Positions 39,566 to 49,218 of a stretch of DNA of 64,000 nt are shown here, piece after piece (position 1 is the stretch's first letter; every line of letters begins with the position of its first letter). Source of the stretch: Ruminococcus sp. (GTDB lineage Bacteria; Bacillota; Clostridia; Oscillospirales; Ruminococcaceae). The position numbers and the translations under genes were made by a program. The stretch spans positions 1 through 64,000 of the forward strand of contig JAFXXU010000062.1 in the NCBI GenBank assembly GCA_017542125.1, given 5' to 3'. The notes beneath the pieces are model-generated. The model was given only the letters and a program-made list of their open reading frames with translations. It was not told where the DNA came from and searched no databases.

Positions 39566-40696
39566 ATGCTCTTCAAACCGACAAAGCAGCTCAGCGCGGC
39601 GAAGTATTCCCGCCGTCCGCTGCACGTTACTCTGCTGCTTATCGACCTCTGCTTCCTGGCTGTGCATATCTTCTTCCTGGTCTATTTCAAGAGCAAGGGC
39701 ATCGAGGAGATGTTCCGATTGAACATCCTGAGCGTGCTGATATATGTCGTGATGGGTGCGGCGGCTTACAAAAAGCCCACCCATACCACCCTCTACGCCT
39801 GCATCACGATGATCGAGGTGCTTATCCACGCGGGGGCGGCGCTGGTATGCGTCGGGTGGGAGACGGGCTTTGCCATGTTCATAGTCTGCTGCGCACCCTT
39901 CCCCTTCTTCCTGGAATTCAAAAAGACCTATGTCGCCTACCTGTTTGCGGCGGTCATAGCCACCGAGTTCATAGTCATCAGGATCATCACCTACGAGTAT
40001 CACAACACCGTCTACAACACCATTTCCGAGCAGGAGGCCAGCAGACTTTTCCTGTTCAATTCCTGCATATCATTTATGATAATCACCATATTCTCGGTGG
40101 TGTATAAGCGGGCGAAGCAGCTGGATCAGCTTAATATGAAAGCCAAGAACGAGTCGCTGACCATGCTCGCCAAGATCGACCCCCTCTCCCAGCTTTTCAA
40201 CCGCAGGGCGATGATCGACTTCTTAAAGAAGATCGAGCAGGATGCCAAGGAGGGCAGGGGAGCCTACGTCCTGGCAATGGGGGATCTGGACAGCTTCAAG
40301 CATATCAACGACACCTACGGCCACTCGGCGGGTGATAACGTCATCACCACCGTTTCCCGTATGATGACCGAGGAGGTACCCTCGGAGGGCTACGTTTGCC
40401 GCTGGGGCGGTGAGGAGCTGCTCTTCGCAGTGCCCTATGCCGATGTTAAAAAGGGCACAGCTATCGCCGAGCGCATCAGGGAACGCCTAAGTCAGCACAG
40501 CTTCGTTGCAGGGGACGGCAGGGAGTATCACGTTACCGTGACCTTCGGCGTCTGCGGGTGCGACGGCAGCTTCTCCTACGAGCGGGCGGTCAGCATCGCC
40601 GACAAGCGCCTCTATTACGGCAAGCAGCACGGCAAGAACAGAGTTGTCTCGGAGCCCGTTGAAAACGAGAACCCCGAAAATACCGAAACAGAATGA
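39566..40696 (+). CDS. Diguanylate cyclase (GGDEF) with membrane sensor
   Basis: The protein has 376 residues. The N-terminal half (about 20-190) contains about six membrane helices with no known sensor name. A short coil (RAKQLDQLNMKAKNESL) leads to a complete GGDEF domain (about 210-365) with DPLSQLFNRRAMIDFL, GDLDSFKHINDTYGHSAGDNV and the active-site variant RWGGEELL. GGEEL is catalytically competent in known cyclases; it makes cyclic-di-GMP. ATG 39566 follows CAGGAGGTGACAGT. It is the only cyclase here, opposing the HD-GYP protein at 14417. Confidence 0.93.
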   Translation: MLFKPTKQLSAAKYSRRPLHVTLLLIDLCFLAVHIFFLVYFKSKGIEEMFRLNILSVLIYVVMGAAAYKKPTHTTLYACITMIEVLIHAGAALVCVGWETGFAMFIVCCAPFPFFLEFKKTYVAYLFAAVIATEFIVIRIITYEYHNTVYNTISEQEASRLFLFNSCISFMIITIFSVVYKRAKQLDQLNMKAKNESLTMLAKIDPLSQLFNRRAMIDFLKKIEQDAKEGRGAYVLAMGDLDSFKHINDTYGHSAGDNVITTVSRMMTEEVPSEGYVCRWGGEELLFAVPYADVKKGTAIAERIRERLSQHSFVAGDGREYHVTVTFGVCGCDGSFSYERAVSIADKRLYYGKQHGKNRVVSEPVENENPENTETE

Positions 40697-40730
40697 CCGG
40701 ACCCGCCGATTTGGTGAGCCCGGTCATTTT
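40692..40730. terminator. Shared terminator of convergent genes
   Basis: AATGACCGG (40692-40700) and CCGGTCATT (40720-40728) stem with T-rich plus side. Confidence 0.7.
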
Positions 40731-40748
40731 GTTATGGGAGGATAAGGT

Positions 40749-42089
40749 TCATCTCTGAGAAATGCAATCGAAATAGGTGTTCAGCTCTCCGGTGCGGACA
40801 TCCACGGTGATCATATCGCAGGCCTCCCGCTGGAGGAAGAAGCCGTCCTTGTCCCGCAGCCGCCTGTCAAGCCTGAACTCCCAGACCGGGTAAGCCCGGT
40901 ATCTTCTGCCGGGAATAAGGGTGGGGTTGCCGATCAGAGCCTGCTGCTCCTTGGTCATATCCTGATAGTTTGTGGTCTCCCTGACTTTAAGGGCTGCCTC
41001 CACATCCGCGGAGTCATAATCGCACATATAGCAAAGCCTGATATCTGAAATGTGCAGCTCTATCTTCGGCGAGAGCTCGTTGTTCATAATGTCAAGGGCC
41101 TGGGGCAGAGATACCAGCCCTCCGGAAAGCTCCGTCTCGGAGATCACCTTATCTATGCCGTTGGGGCAGTCAATATCGAAGATGTGATCCGGCTCATCCA
41201 CCTCGGCGATGTATATCGGAGCATACTGCATCCTGCCCTCGACGGGGTAGTTCTTTTTGGGCTCGGGCACCCCGTAGAGCTGATCAACTATAATATGGTT
41301 ACAGAAGGGGACGCCCTTGTAGCAGCGCTCCATATCAATATACATCCAGCAGGTGCCGTCCTCGGCGGTGTAGGGGTATATCATCCCGGCGCGGTAGCTG
41401 TACTGATCGGTGAAGCTGCCGAGGACCTCATTGAACTTTTTCTCCGTATTCTCGGCGAGAGCTTTGAGACTGCATTTTTCCCCGTTTTTAAAGGTGTATT
41501 CCCTGTCGGGGAGGGGTAAGCTCCCCGCGTTGATTATCTCAGCCAGACTGCCGGCGGTGTCGTATCTTTCATCGCGGAAAAACAGAAACCCGCCTGTGCT
41601 TACGTCCAGGTACATAGTATATTCCGGGGGCTCGCAGTCGCCGCCGGCGTAAATGATGCTGCTGCCCATAGTAGACCAATCGTCAAAGAAATAGCCGTGC
41701 TCGTTTATGTGCTCGGAGTAGTGCATAAGCTCCGAGAAGTCCTTCACGCCGCTGTCCTCGTAAAAATCCCGGCCGAACAGCTTTGAATACACCTCCGGAA
41801 ATTTCAGCTGCGCCTCCGAAACGGTCTCGGTCTCCAGCTCATAGAGCTGCTCCGGCAGGTCGATATGCACATCGCTTTCGAGAACGAATTTTGCCCCGTA
41901 GCCCTTCTCCTTGATGTACGCCGATACATCCTCGGCACCCTCCAGAAGCCTGTCAACGGTCACGCCGCTGCCCACAGCGACCTCGCTGTCCTGTCCCTCG
42001 GGCTTGTTCCTGACGTTGTCGGGAACATCCGCACAGGAGGCAAGCAGAGCCGCCGCAGATAAAAGGATAACTGCTTTCTTCTTTATCAC
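40749..42089 (-). CDS. Lipoprotein, paralogue of the gene at 11875-13173
   Basis: The 446-residue precursor uses GTG 42089 with GGGAGGGATG upstream. The signal (KKKAVILLSAAALLASCADVP) has lipobox LASC. The extracellular part ends with a PVWEFRLD ... DMITVDVRTGELNTYFD block, paralleled in the lipoprotein at 11.9 kb, as are the CAD-x-P start and a Leu-x-ALxxM segment before a YMCDYDS-like strand. It is unlikely to be an enzyme from visible motifs. The pair probably has related envelope functions. Confidence 0.75.
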   Translation of the reverse strand: MIKKKAVILLSAAALLASCADVPDNVRNKPEGQDSEVAVGSGVTVDRLLEGAEDVSAYIKEKGYGAKFVLESDVHIDLPEQLYELETETVSEAQLKFPEVYSKLFGRDFYEDSGVKDFSELMHYSEHINEHGYFFDDWSTMGSSIIYAGGDCEPPEYTMYLDVSTGGFLFFRDERYDTAGSLAEIINAGSLPLPDREYTFKNGEKCSLKALAENTEKKFNEVLGSFTDQYSYRAGMIYPYTAEDGTCWMYIDMERCYKGVPFCNHIIVDQLYGVPEPKKNYPVEGRMQYAPIYIAEVDEPDHIFDIDCPNGIDKVISETELSGGLVSLPQALDIMNNELSPKIELHISDIRLCYMCDYDSADVEAALKVRETTNYQDMTKEQQALIGNPTLIPGRRYRAYPVWEFRLDRRLRDKDGFFLQREACDMITVDVRTGELNTYFDCISQR

Positions 42090-42190
42090 AGCGCATCCCT
42101 CCCTTTGTATATGTAGTGGCGCGGAGAGCGGAAAAGCTATTGAACAAAAATTGAATTTTCTGTTAACTTTATCGCTTCGGCCGCAGAAAC

Positions 42191-42218
42191 AAAAAAACAG
42201 CGGGCCGACACCCGCTGT
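42191..42218 (-). terminator. Terminator of the nptA-like/M15 operon
   Basis: ACAGCGGG/CCCGCTGT stem followed on the minus strand by T7. Confidence 0.8.
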
Positions 42219-42234
42219 CTACTGTGTTCTGTTG

Positions 42235-42801
42235 TCAGGGCATATAGAAATGCTGATAATCCTTCTCGCCGGCCCAATCGCCGCCCCATTTCCAGCCCCG
42301 CTTTTTGAACAGCTTGAGGCAAAGGTCGCCGCTGTCGATCTTGTGGGGGAAATCCCGGCTGCGGTCGGCATACTCGGCTCCGTTGGAGGGGAGTATCTTC
42401 CCGCCGGTGATGTAGGGGTTGTAGCGGGGGTTGATGTCCACCGCTCTGCCCAGAGCGTGCATCGAAAGGGTGGTGGTACCCGCCACGAAGCGGTAGTTGA
42501 AGCAGGAGGAGCAGTTGTCCGCCATGATGAGGTCGTCATCACCGCCGTATTCGTCTGCAAGGCGGATCTTCTCGATCTGATAGCGTGCCTTGTAGAGCTC
42601 GCTGAATATCCAGAGCAGATCCTCCGCAGCCTCGGCGGCGCAGATCATCAGACCCACCTTTTCCTTGCCCTCGAAGTCGATGTAGGTGAGAGTCAGCTGA
42701 CGCAGGCGGTCAATGGTGATGTGGGGGTTCTCGGAATAGGTCACGCCGGTGATGTGGGCAACGGTCTCGGCAGAGAGCATATTAGCAGTGAAAAGGGGCA
42801 T
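42235..42801 (-). CDS. M15-family (VanY-like) peptidase domain protein
   Basis: This 188-residue protein has zinc-site motifs of the M15 D-Ala-D-Ala carboxypeptidase/endolysin group: SMHALGRAVDINP near residue 116 and KRGWKWGGDW-x6-DYQHF at the end. There is no signal peptide, so export is uncertain. The first 60 residues are family-specific. It would trim or cut peptidoglycan stem peptides. It starts 3 nt after the Na/Pi transporter stop and shares its operon and terminator. Confidence 0.85.
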   Translation of the reverse strand: MPLFTANMLSAETVAHITGVTYSENPHITIDRLRQLTLTYIDFEGKEKVGLMICAAEAAEDLLWIFSELYKARYQIEKIRLADEYGGDDDLIMADNCSSCFNYRFVAGTTTLSMHALGRAVDINPRYNPYITGGKILPSNGAEYADRSRDFPHKIDSGDLCLKLFKKRGWKWGGDWAGEKDYQHFYMP

Positions 42802-42804
42802 ATC

Positions 42805-44577
42805 CTACACCTCCAGCTGTGAGAGATACTTATCCATATACTGCTTGTAGAGGGTGCGGAACTGCTCGTCGTTCTCCTTGACATCTGTCCAGTATTCGTG
42901 GATGTTGGTCTTTTCCTCGATCTCGATCAGGCAGCCCGCGATGTTGGAGCAGTGGTCGGAGATACGCTCTAAGTTTATGAGGATATCCTGGAAGATATAC
43001 CCCAGCTGAACGGTGCAGTTGCCTGACTGGAGACGCTCGATGTGCCTGTTTTTCAGCTCGACGATTATCCCGTCCACCACTTCCTCAAGGGGCTCGACGG
43101 TGTGGGCCACAGCCAGGTCATCATCAATATATGCTTTGATGGCGTTATGTATGTTCTCATTGACGGCGGCGCAGATGACATCCAGCTCCATGATGCCCTC
43201 GTCCGAGAAGGCAAGCTCCTTCTCACGCATCTCCTGGGCAGACTCCACCAGGTTCACCGCGTGGTCGGAGATACGCTCCAGATTGCCGATAACGTGCATC
43301 ATCTTGGAGACCTTTCTGCCGTCAGCAGAAGTAACCGAGGACTTGGAGATTTTCACCAGGTATCCCCCCAGCTTGTCCTCGTATCGGTCTATGAGCTGCT
43401 CGCCCTCGACTACCTTTTCAGCCAGCTTGTCGTCGTAGCTGCGGAGGACGCTCAGCGCGTCGGAGATAGTGGTCTCGGTATGCTTTGCCATTTCAACGGC
43501 AGCGCCTCTGCAGGCCTCTACCGCAACGGCAGGGATCTTGAAGAGGTTCATATCCAGCTCGGGGCCGTTATCGACGATCTCGTCGTCATCCTTCTTGTCG
43601 GAGACCACCTTGCGGGACAGCTTGACCAGCTGATTGGAGAAGGGCAGCAGCAGGAAGGTGATAGCCAGGTTGAAGATGGTGTGGCCTATCGCTATGCCGA
43701 TGGGTGAGATAGTGCTCTCAAAGAAGCTCTTGGCAACGGTGTGCTCCAGCAGGATGGTGATCGGCAGCAGTACCAGCACGCCGATGATCTTGATGGAGAT
43801 ATGTATCGCCGCCACACGCTTGGCGTTCTTCTTGACGCCTATGGAGGAAAGCAGCGCGGTGACGCAGGTGCCTATGTTAAGACCCATGATGATAGGCGCA
43901 GCCATAGCCACGGTCATACCGCCTGTCTGGGAGAAGGCCTGCAATATACCGATAGAAGCCGCCGAGCTCTGGATGATTCCCGTGAAGGCCGCACCCACAA
44001 GCACGCCCAGCAGGGGATTCTTGAACATTACCAGGAACTCCTGGAAGCTCTCGTTCTCGGCAAGGGGAGCCGCCGCCCCGGACATAAGGGTCATGCCCGT
44101 CATAAGTATGGAGAAGCCCAGCATTATCGAGCCGATATCCTTCTTCTTCGAGCGCTTGGAGAGCATTATCATCATGATGCCCGCCAGAGCTATAAGAGGC
44201 GAGAAGCTGGAGGGCTTCAGCATCCTGATAAAAAAATTATCGCCCTTGAGACCTGCCAAGCTGAGTATCCACGCGGTCAGCGTAGTGCCTATATCGGCAC
44301 CGAAGCAGACTGCGACGGTCTGCTCGAGCTGCATGATGCCCGAGTTTACCAGACCTACCAGCATAACGGTCACAGCGGACGAAGACTGTATAGCAATAGT
44401 GATGCCCATACCCAGCAGGAGGCTTTTGAACCTGCTGGAGGTCATTTTTCTGAGAGCTGTTTCGAGCTTGCCTCCCGTGAGCTTTTCAAGGCTCTGAGAC
44501 ATAACGTTCATACCGTAGAGGAAGAACGCAAGCCCGCCCAGCATAGTAAATACTGAAAAAATGTCAAATGTCTCCAT
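42805..44577 (-). CDS. Na/Pi cotransporter-family protein with PhoU-like tail
   Basis: The protein has 590 residues. The first 330 contain two inverted NaPi repeats with the QSSSA motif twice (AIQSSSAVTVMLVGLVNSG and IIQSSAASIGILQAFSQTG). The last 230 form PhoU-like helical bundles (ERISDHAVNLVESA and ERISDHCSNIAGCLIEIE). This is the NptA/YjbB class that moves sodium with phosphate or exports phosphate under PhoU control. ATG 44577 is used because AAAGGACC lies upstream. Promoter TTGACA-18-TATAAT lies at 44655-44684 on the minus strand. Confidence 0.93.
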   Translation of the reverse strand: METFDIFSVFTMLGGLAFFLYGMNVMSQSLEKLTGGKLETALRKMTSSRFKSLLLGMGITIAIQSSSAVTVMLVGLVNSGIMQLEQTVAVCFGADIGTTLTAWILSLAGLKGDNFFIRMLKPSSFSPLIALAGIMMIMLSKRSKKKDIGSIMLGFSILMTGMTLMSGAAAPLAENESFQEFLVMFKNPLLGVLVGAAFTGIIQSSAASIGILQAFSQTGGMTVAMAAPIIMGLNIGTCVTALLSSIGVKKNAKRVAAIHISIKIIGVLVLLPITILLEHTVAKSFFESTISPIGIAIGHTIFNLAITFLLLPFSNQLVKLSRKVVSDKKDDDEIVDNGPELDMNLFKIPAVAVEACRGAAVEMAKHTETTISDALSVLRSYDDKLAEKVVEGEQLIDRYEDKLGGYLVKISKSSVTSADGRKVSKMMHVIGNLERISDHAVNLVESAQEMREKELAFSDEGIMELDVICAAVNENIHNAIKAYIDDDLAVAHTVEPLEEVVDGIIVELKNRHIERLQSGNCTVQLGYIFQDILINLERISDHCSNIAGCLIEIEEKTNIHEYWTDVKENDEQFRTLYKQYMDKYLSQLEV

Positions 44578-44654
44578 AAAAGGTGGTCCTTTCGGTCGTT
44601 TGTTACCCAACAAAACCCTGGTATTTAAATATAATCCCTCTATCTTACGATTAT

Positions 44655-44684
44655 ATTATATAGGTTTTGCAGGGGCTTTGTCAA
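44655..44684 (-). promoter_or_regulatory. Promoter of the Na/Pi cotransporter operon
   Basis: Minus-strand TTGACA (44684-44679), 18 bp, TATAAT (44660-44655). Confidence 0.7.
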
Positions 44685-44806
44685 CAGGGGGAGAAATATT
44701 CTCCGATTTGTAGAAATAGTATCGGGCTTTTGGGCAGGTTTTTGTCGAAAAGCGGCATAGTGCAGAGAAGAAGGGAGCTTTTTCCGAGAAAGGGGGCATG
44801 ATCCTC

Positions 44807-44835
44807 TTGATTTTCTCTCCCCAATGTGGTATAAT
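44807..44835 (+). promoter_or_regulatory. Promoter of the iorAB-paaK operon
   Basis: TTGATT (44807-44812), 17 bp, TATAAT (44830-44835). Nothing else is visible in the divergent spacer between 44685 and 44806. Confidence 0.7.
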
Positions 44836-44894
44836 GTAATTTGGAGTTTTGTGAGCTGTCACAAAGCAGCGAAATACGAAAGGAACGAATAGCT

Positions 44895-46622
44895 ATGAAG
44901 AAACTTATGCTGGGCAACGAAGCGTTTGCCAGAGGCTTGTATGAAGCAGGCTGCAAGCTCGCCTCGTCCTACCCCGGTACACCCTCCACTGAGATAACTG
45001 AGGAGGTGGCTAAGTACGATGAGGTCTATGCCGAATGGGCTCCCAATGAGAAGGTAGCCATGGAGGTAGCTCTCGGAGCTTCCATCGCAGGTGCCCGGAG
45101 CTTCTGCGCCATGAAGCACGTGGGCCTCAATGTTGCAGCCGACCCCCTCTATACCGCAGGATATACAGGCGTTACGGGCGGTATGGTCATCGCCGTTGCC
45201 GATGATCCGGGAATGCATTCCTCCCAGAACGAGCAGGATTCCCGCCACCACGCCATCGCCTCGAAGGTAATGATGGTGGAGCCCTCCGACTCCGCCGAGT
45301 GCAAGGAGTTCGCAAAGGCAGCCTTCGACCTCTCCGAGAGGTTCGATACCCCGGTCATCGTCAGGATGTCCACCCGTGTGGCTCACTCCCAGTCGGCTGT
45401 TGAGCTCTGCGAGCGTGAGGAGAAGGAGCTCATCCCCTACAAGAAGAACATACAGAAATTCGTTATGATGCCCGGCAATGCTATCCGCCGCCACCCTCAG
45501 GTGGAGCAGAGGCTTGTGGATATCAGAGAGTATGCCGAGACCTCGCCCCTCAACAGAGTCGAGTACAACGACACCAAGATAGGCGTTATCGCCGCTGGCA
45601 TCTCCTATCAGTATGCGAAAGAGGCTCTGGGCAGCAAGGCTTCCTATCTGAAGCTGGGTATCGTTAACCCCCTGCCTGTAGAGATAATCAAGGACTTCTG
45701 TCAGAAGTGCGAGACCGTTTATGTCATCGAGCAGCTGGACGATGTTATCGAGACCCACTGCAAAAAGCTGGGGCTCACCGTTCACGGCAAGGATACCTTC
45801 TCGCTGCTGGGCGAGATCTCCCAGTCAATAGTCCGTGAGAAGATACTGGGCGAGACCGCTGAGTTCGCCGAGTTCCCGGAGAACGTTCCGGTGCGTCCCC
45901 CCGTTATGTGCGCGGGATGTCCCCACAGAGGCCTGTTCTACTGTCTCTCGAAGCTGGGGGTAATGGTATCGGGCGATATCGGCTGCTACACCCTGGGCGC
46001 TACTGCACCCCTCTGCGCTATGGATTCCACCATCTGCATGGGCGCTTCCATCAGCGGCCTCCACGGCTTCAACAAGATCAGAGGCGCAGAGAGCGAGAAG
46101 AAGTCGGTGGCTGTTATCGGTGATTCCACCTTTATGCACAGCGGCATGACCGGCCTTGTGAACATCGCCTACAACGCCACCAACTCCACCGTTATCATCC
46201 TTGATAATTCCATCACCGGTATGACCGGTCATCAGCAGAACCCCACCACCGGCAAGAACCTCAAGGGCGATCCCGCCGCTGCGGTAAATCTTGAGGAGCT
46301 CTGCAAGGCTATCGGCATAAAGAGCGTTCGCGTGGTAGACCCCTACCATATGGCCGAGACCGAGGCTGTCATCAAGGAAGAGCTTGCCAAGGACGAGCCC
46401 TCCGTCATCATCAGCCGCAGGCCCTGCGCTCTGCTGAAATATGTAAAGCACAATCCTCCGCTGAAATGCGACCACGACAAGTGCGTGGGCTGCAAGCAGT
46501 GTTTAAAGATCGGATGTCCCGCTATCTCCATCCACGACAAGAAGATGACCATAGACCACACCCAGTGCGTGGGCTGCGGCATCTGCACCGAGATGTGCAA
46601 GCTGGGCGCTATCGTAAAGTAA
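44895..46622 (+). CDS. iorA: Indolepyruvate:ferredoxin oxidoreductase, alpha subunit
   Basis: This 575-residue ThDP enzyme subunit catalyses oxidative decarboxylation of aromatic 2-oxo acids to acyl-CoA with ferredoxin; it can run in reverse. It has the N-terminal pyrimidine domain (GNEAFARGLYEAGCKLASSYPGTP) and the ThDP-binding GDIGCYTLG region. Two C-terminal 4Fe-4S motifs follow, CVGCKQCLKIGCP and CVGCGICTEMCK. ATG 44895 follows GAAAGGAACG. It is cotranscribed with iorB and paaK, placing it in aryl-acid/aromatic amino acid conversion. Confidence 0.96.
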   Translation: MKKLMLGNEAFARGLYEAGCKLASSYPGTPSTEITEEVAKYDEVYAEWAPNEKVAMEVALGASIAGARSFCAMKHVGLNVAADPLYTAGYTGVTGGMVIAVADDPGMHSSQNEQDSRHHAIASKVMMVEPSDSAECKEFAKAAFDLSERFDTPVIVRMSTRVAHSQSAVELCEREEKELIPYKKNIQKFVMMPGNAIRRHPQVEQRLVDIREYAETSPLNRVEYNDTKIGVIAAGISYQYAKEALGSKASYLKLGIVNPLPVEIIKDFCQKCETVYVIEQLDDVIETHCKKLGLTVHGKDTFSLLGEISQSIVREKILGETAEFAEFPENVPVRPPVMCAGCPHRGLFYCLSKLGVMVSGDIGCYTLGATAPLCAMDSTICMGASISGLHGFNKIRGAESEKKSVAVIGDSTFMHSGMTGLVNIAYNATNSTVIILDNSITGMTGHQQNPTTGKNLKGDPAAAVNLEELCKAIGIKSVRVVDPYHMAETEAVIKEELAKDEPSVIISRRPCALLKYVKHNPPLKCDHDKCVGCKQCLKIGCPAISIHDKKMTIDHTQCVGCGICTEMCKLGAIVK

Positions 46623-46640
46623 GAGAGGAGTGGGAAGATA

Positions 46641-47216
46641 ATGGAAACAAAGTCTATAATGATAGTCGGCGTGGGCGGACAGGGCTCGCTGCTGGCTTCC
46701 AGGATAATCGGAAACGTGCTGCTCTCCCAGGGCTTTGAGGTAAAGGTCAGCGAGGTGCACGGTATGAGCCAGAGAGGCGGATCGGTAGTTACCTACGTCA
46801 AGTACGGCGACGAGGTGAGCTCGCCTGTTATCGTAAAGGGCGAGGCGGATATAATCATCAGCTTCGAGCAGCTTGAGGCTGCACGCTGGCTGCCTTTCCT
46901 GAAAAAGGGCGGTCATCTTGTGACCTCCACCCAGAAGATCGACCCCATGCCCGTTATCAACGGCGCTGCGGTATATCCCGATGATATAATCGAGAAGATC
47001 AAGGCCCAGGGCGTTGACGTTATCGCCGTAGATGCGCTGACCCTTGCCGAGCAGGCAGGCACCGCAAAGGCTTCAAACGTAGTGCTTATGGGTGTGGTAT
47101 CCAAGAAGATGCAGTTTGAGGAAAGCGTATGGCAGGCAGCGCTGGAGCAGTGCGTACCGGCCAAGTTCCTTGAGCTGAACAAGAAGGCCTTCGCTCTCGG
47201 CAGAGCAGCGGAGTAA
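46641..47216 (+). CDS. iorB: Indolepyruvate:ferredoxin oxidoreductase, beta subunit
   Basis: The 191-residue gamma/POR-type subunit begins with SIMIVGVGGQGSLLASRIIG, the Gly-rich motif of this family. It continues with SEVHGMSQRGGSVVTYVKYG, the hallmark of IorB/POR gamma domains. It pairs with IorA to form the complete enzyme. It starts 18 nt after iorA behind GAGAGGAGTGGG. Length is standard. Confidence 0.95.
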   Translation: METKSIMIVGVGGQGSLLASRIIGNVLLSQGFEVKVSEVHGMSQRGGSVVTYVKYGDEVSSPVIVKGEADIIISFEQLEAARWLPFLKKGGHLVTSTQKIDPMPVINGAAVYPDDIIEKIKAQGVDVIAVDALTLAEQAGTAKASNVVLMGVVSKKMQFEESVWQAALEQCVPAKFLELNKKAFALGRAAE

Positions 47217-47381
47217 ATATTTGCAAACAGTCCATTGACAGGTACCCCTCCGGGGTGCCTGTCGGGACATGGCTTTAATGATTTAAAGCAGAATATTCAC
47301 AAGGATTATCCCTGCATGAGGCAGGATAAGCAATAAATATCCGCTGCAAAGCCGGCGGGAACTCAAAAAGGAGGAATTCCA

Positions 47382-48689
47382 TTGGGCAAATACTGGAACG
47401 AAGAGATCGAATGTATGGAACCCGACAAAATGCGTGCGCTGCAGAGCGAGAGGCTCGTCAAGCAGGTGCGCCACGTCTGGGATAACGTACCTTACTACCG
47501 CGCAAAAATGGAAGAAAAGGGCGTAACGCCCGATGACATCAAGGGCATAGAGGATCTGCACAAGCTGCCTTTTCTCTCTAAGGCTGATCTGAGAGACGCT
47601 TACCCATTCGGGCTGCTGGCCAAGCCCCTTTCGGAGTGCGTTCGCATCCACTCCACCAGCGGCACCACCGGCAAGCGCGTCGTTGCGTTCTACACTCAGA
47701 ACGATATTGACCTCTGGAACGACTGCACCGCAAGAGCTATCACCGCTGCGGGTGGCACCAAGGAGGATGTGGTACAGGTTGCCTACGGCTACGGCCTCTT
47801 TACCGGCGGCGCAGGCCTTGACGGCGGCTCCCACAAGGTAGGCTGCCTCACCCTGCCCATGTCCTCGGGAAATACCGAGAGGCAGATACAGTTTATGGAG
47901 GATCTGGGCGCTACTATCCTCTGCTGCACACCCTCCTATGCCGCGTATATAGGCGAGACCGTGAAGAAGATGGGCAAGTCCCCCGATGACCTCAAGCTGA
48001 AGGCAGGCATCTTCGGCGCCGAGCCCTGGACAGAGGAAATGCGTCAGGAGATCGAGAAGAGCCTGGGTATCAAGGCTTACGATATCTACGGCCTCACCGA
48101 GACCAGCGGCCCGGGCGTGGCATTTGAGTGCGAGTGCCAGAAGGGTATGCACATCAACGAGGATAACTTCATCGCCGAGATCATCGACCCCGATACCGGC
48201 GAGCCTCTCCCCGACGGAACAAAGGGCGAGCTGGTATTCACCGCTATCACCAAGGAGGCCTTCCCCCTGCTCCGTTACAGGACAAGGGATATCTGCGTGC
48301 TGACCAGAGGCAAGTGCGCCTGCGGCAGAACGCTGGTCAAGATGGCCAAGCCCATGGGCCGCTCTGACGATATGCTCATCATCCGCGGCGTAAATGTATT
48401 CCCGTCCCAGATCGAGAGCGTGCTGCTCAAGCTCAGCAACGCCAGCCCCAACTATCAGATCGTTGTGGGCAGAGAGAACAACACCGATACCTTTGAGATC
48501 CGCGTTGAGCTCACCGACGAGATGTGGAACGACACCATCCGTTCGATCGAGGAGCTGGAGCGCAAGATCGCTCAGGATATGCTCTCTGTTCTCGGCATCA
48601 AGGCCAAGATCAGGCTGGTCGAGCCCAACACCATCCCCCGTTCCGAGGGCAAGGCCAAGCGCGTTATCGACACGAGGAACCTGGTATAA
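47382..48689 (+). CDS. paaK: Phenylacetate-CoA ligase
   Basis: The 435-residue AMP-forming ligase of the PaaK group activates phenylacetate or related aryl acetates to CoA thioesters. It has the P-loop HSTSGTTGKRV, the motif YDIYGLTETSGPG and the C-terminal GRSDDMLIIRGVNVFPSQIE. TTG 47382 is the start, with AAAAGGAGGAATTCCA directly before it. With IorAB it can feed phenylacetyl-CoA to reductive carboxylation giving phenylalanine precursors, a route known in rumen ruminococci, or run the reverse fermentation. Confidence 0.95.
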   Translation: MGKYWNEEIECMEPDKMRALQSERLVKQVRHVWDNVPYYRAKMEEKGVTPDDIKGIEDLHKLPFLSKADLRDAYPFGLLAKPLSECVRIHSTSGTTGKRVVAFYTQNDIDLWNDCTARAITAAGGTKEDVVQVAYGYGLFTGGAGLDGGSHKVGCLTLPMSSGNTERQIQFMEDLGATILCCTPSYAAYIGETVKKMGKSPDDLKLKAGIFGAEPWTEEMRQEIEKSLGIKAYDIYGLTETSGPGVAFECECQKGMHINEDNFIAEIIDPDTGEPLPDGTKGELVFTAITKEAFPLLRYRTRDICVLTRGKCACGRTLVKMAKPMGRSDDMLIIRGVNVFPSQIESVLLKLSNASPNYQIVVGRENNTDTFEIRVELTDEMWNDTIRSIEELERKIAQDMLSVLGIKAKIRLVEPNTIPRSEGKAKRVIDTRNLV

Positions 48690-49195
48690 TGAGCCTGGGA
48701 GTTCTGTTCGCCGTCCCCGGTGAGACGGTGGAGCATTTAAAGAGCCTGCCTGCGGAGGAACGCCCCGTCTATATCTCCGAGGAGCTTGAGGAGCTTTATT
48801 TCGAGGACTACCCCGAGCGCACCGCGGAGCTTGACAAGGCCTGGGACGCTATCCACCGCGCCCTCACCGACGGCTCTCTGAGCTATGACTGCTCCGGCTG
48901 GCCTCTGGGAGGGGTCATCCTGGGCGGAGAGGTGCTCTACGGAGGCTGTGAGGATCAGGACGACTATATCATCACGGCAAAGCCTCCGATAATGGTCTCG
49001 GAGCTGGCTAAGGGTCTTGAGACCCTTACCAAGGCAAAGTTCAAGAGGGGCTATGACGCTATCGACAGCACATACCCCGAGCCTCTTTCAAAGGAGGATA
49101 TGGAATACTCGTGGGAGTATCTGGGCGATGCGGTGCCGTTCTTCACATTCGCGGCAAAGCACGGCCTCTGGGTGCTTTTCACGGCAGACCAGTAA
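48689..49195 (+). CDS. DUF1877/YfbM-like protein
   Basis: The 168-residue protein starts at ATG 48689, sharing one base with the paaK stop (TAATG), so it is translationally coupled. MSLGVLFAVPGETVEHLKSL, WDAIHRALTDGSL and PLGGVILGGEVLYGG fit the DUF1877 family of small soluble proteins with no known activity. Its position inside the iorAB-paaK-ACT unit is unusual and may be incidental insertion. Confidence 0.75.
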   Translation: MSLGVLFAVPGETVEHLKSLPAEERPVYISEELEELYFEDYPERTAELDKAWDAIHRALTDGSLSYDCSGWPLGGVILGGEVLYGGCEDQDDYIITAKPPIMVSELAKGLETLTKAKFKRGYDAIDSTYPEPLSKEDMEYSWEYLGDAVPFFTFAAKHGLWVLFTADQ

Positions 49196-49218
49196 TACCA
49201 ACAAAGGAGTGAATGTAA

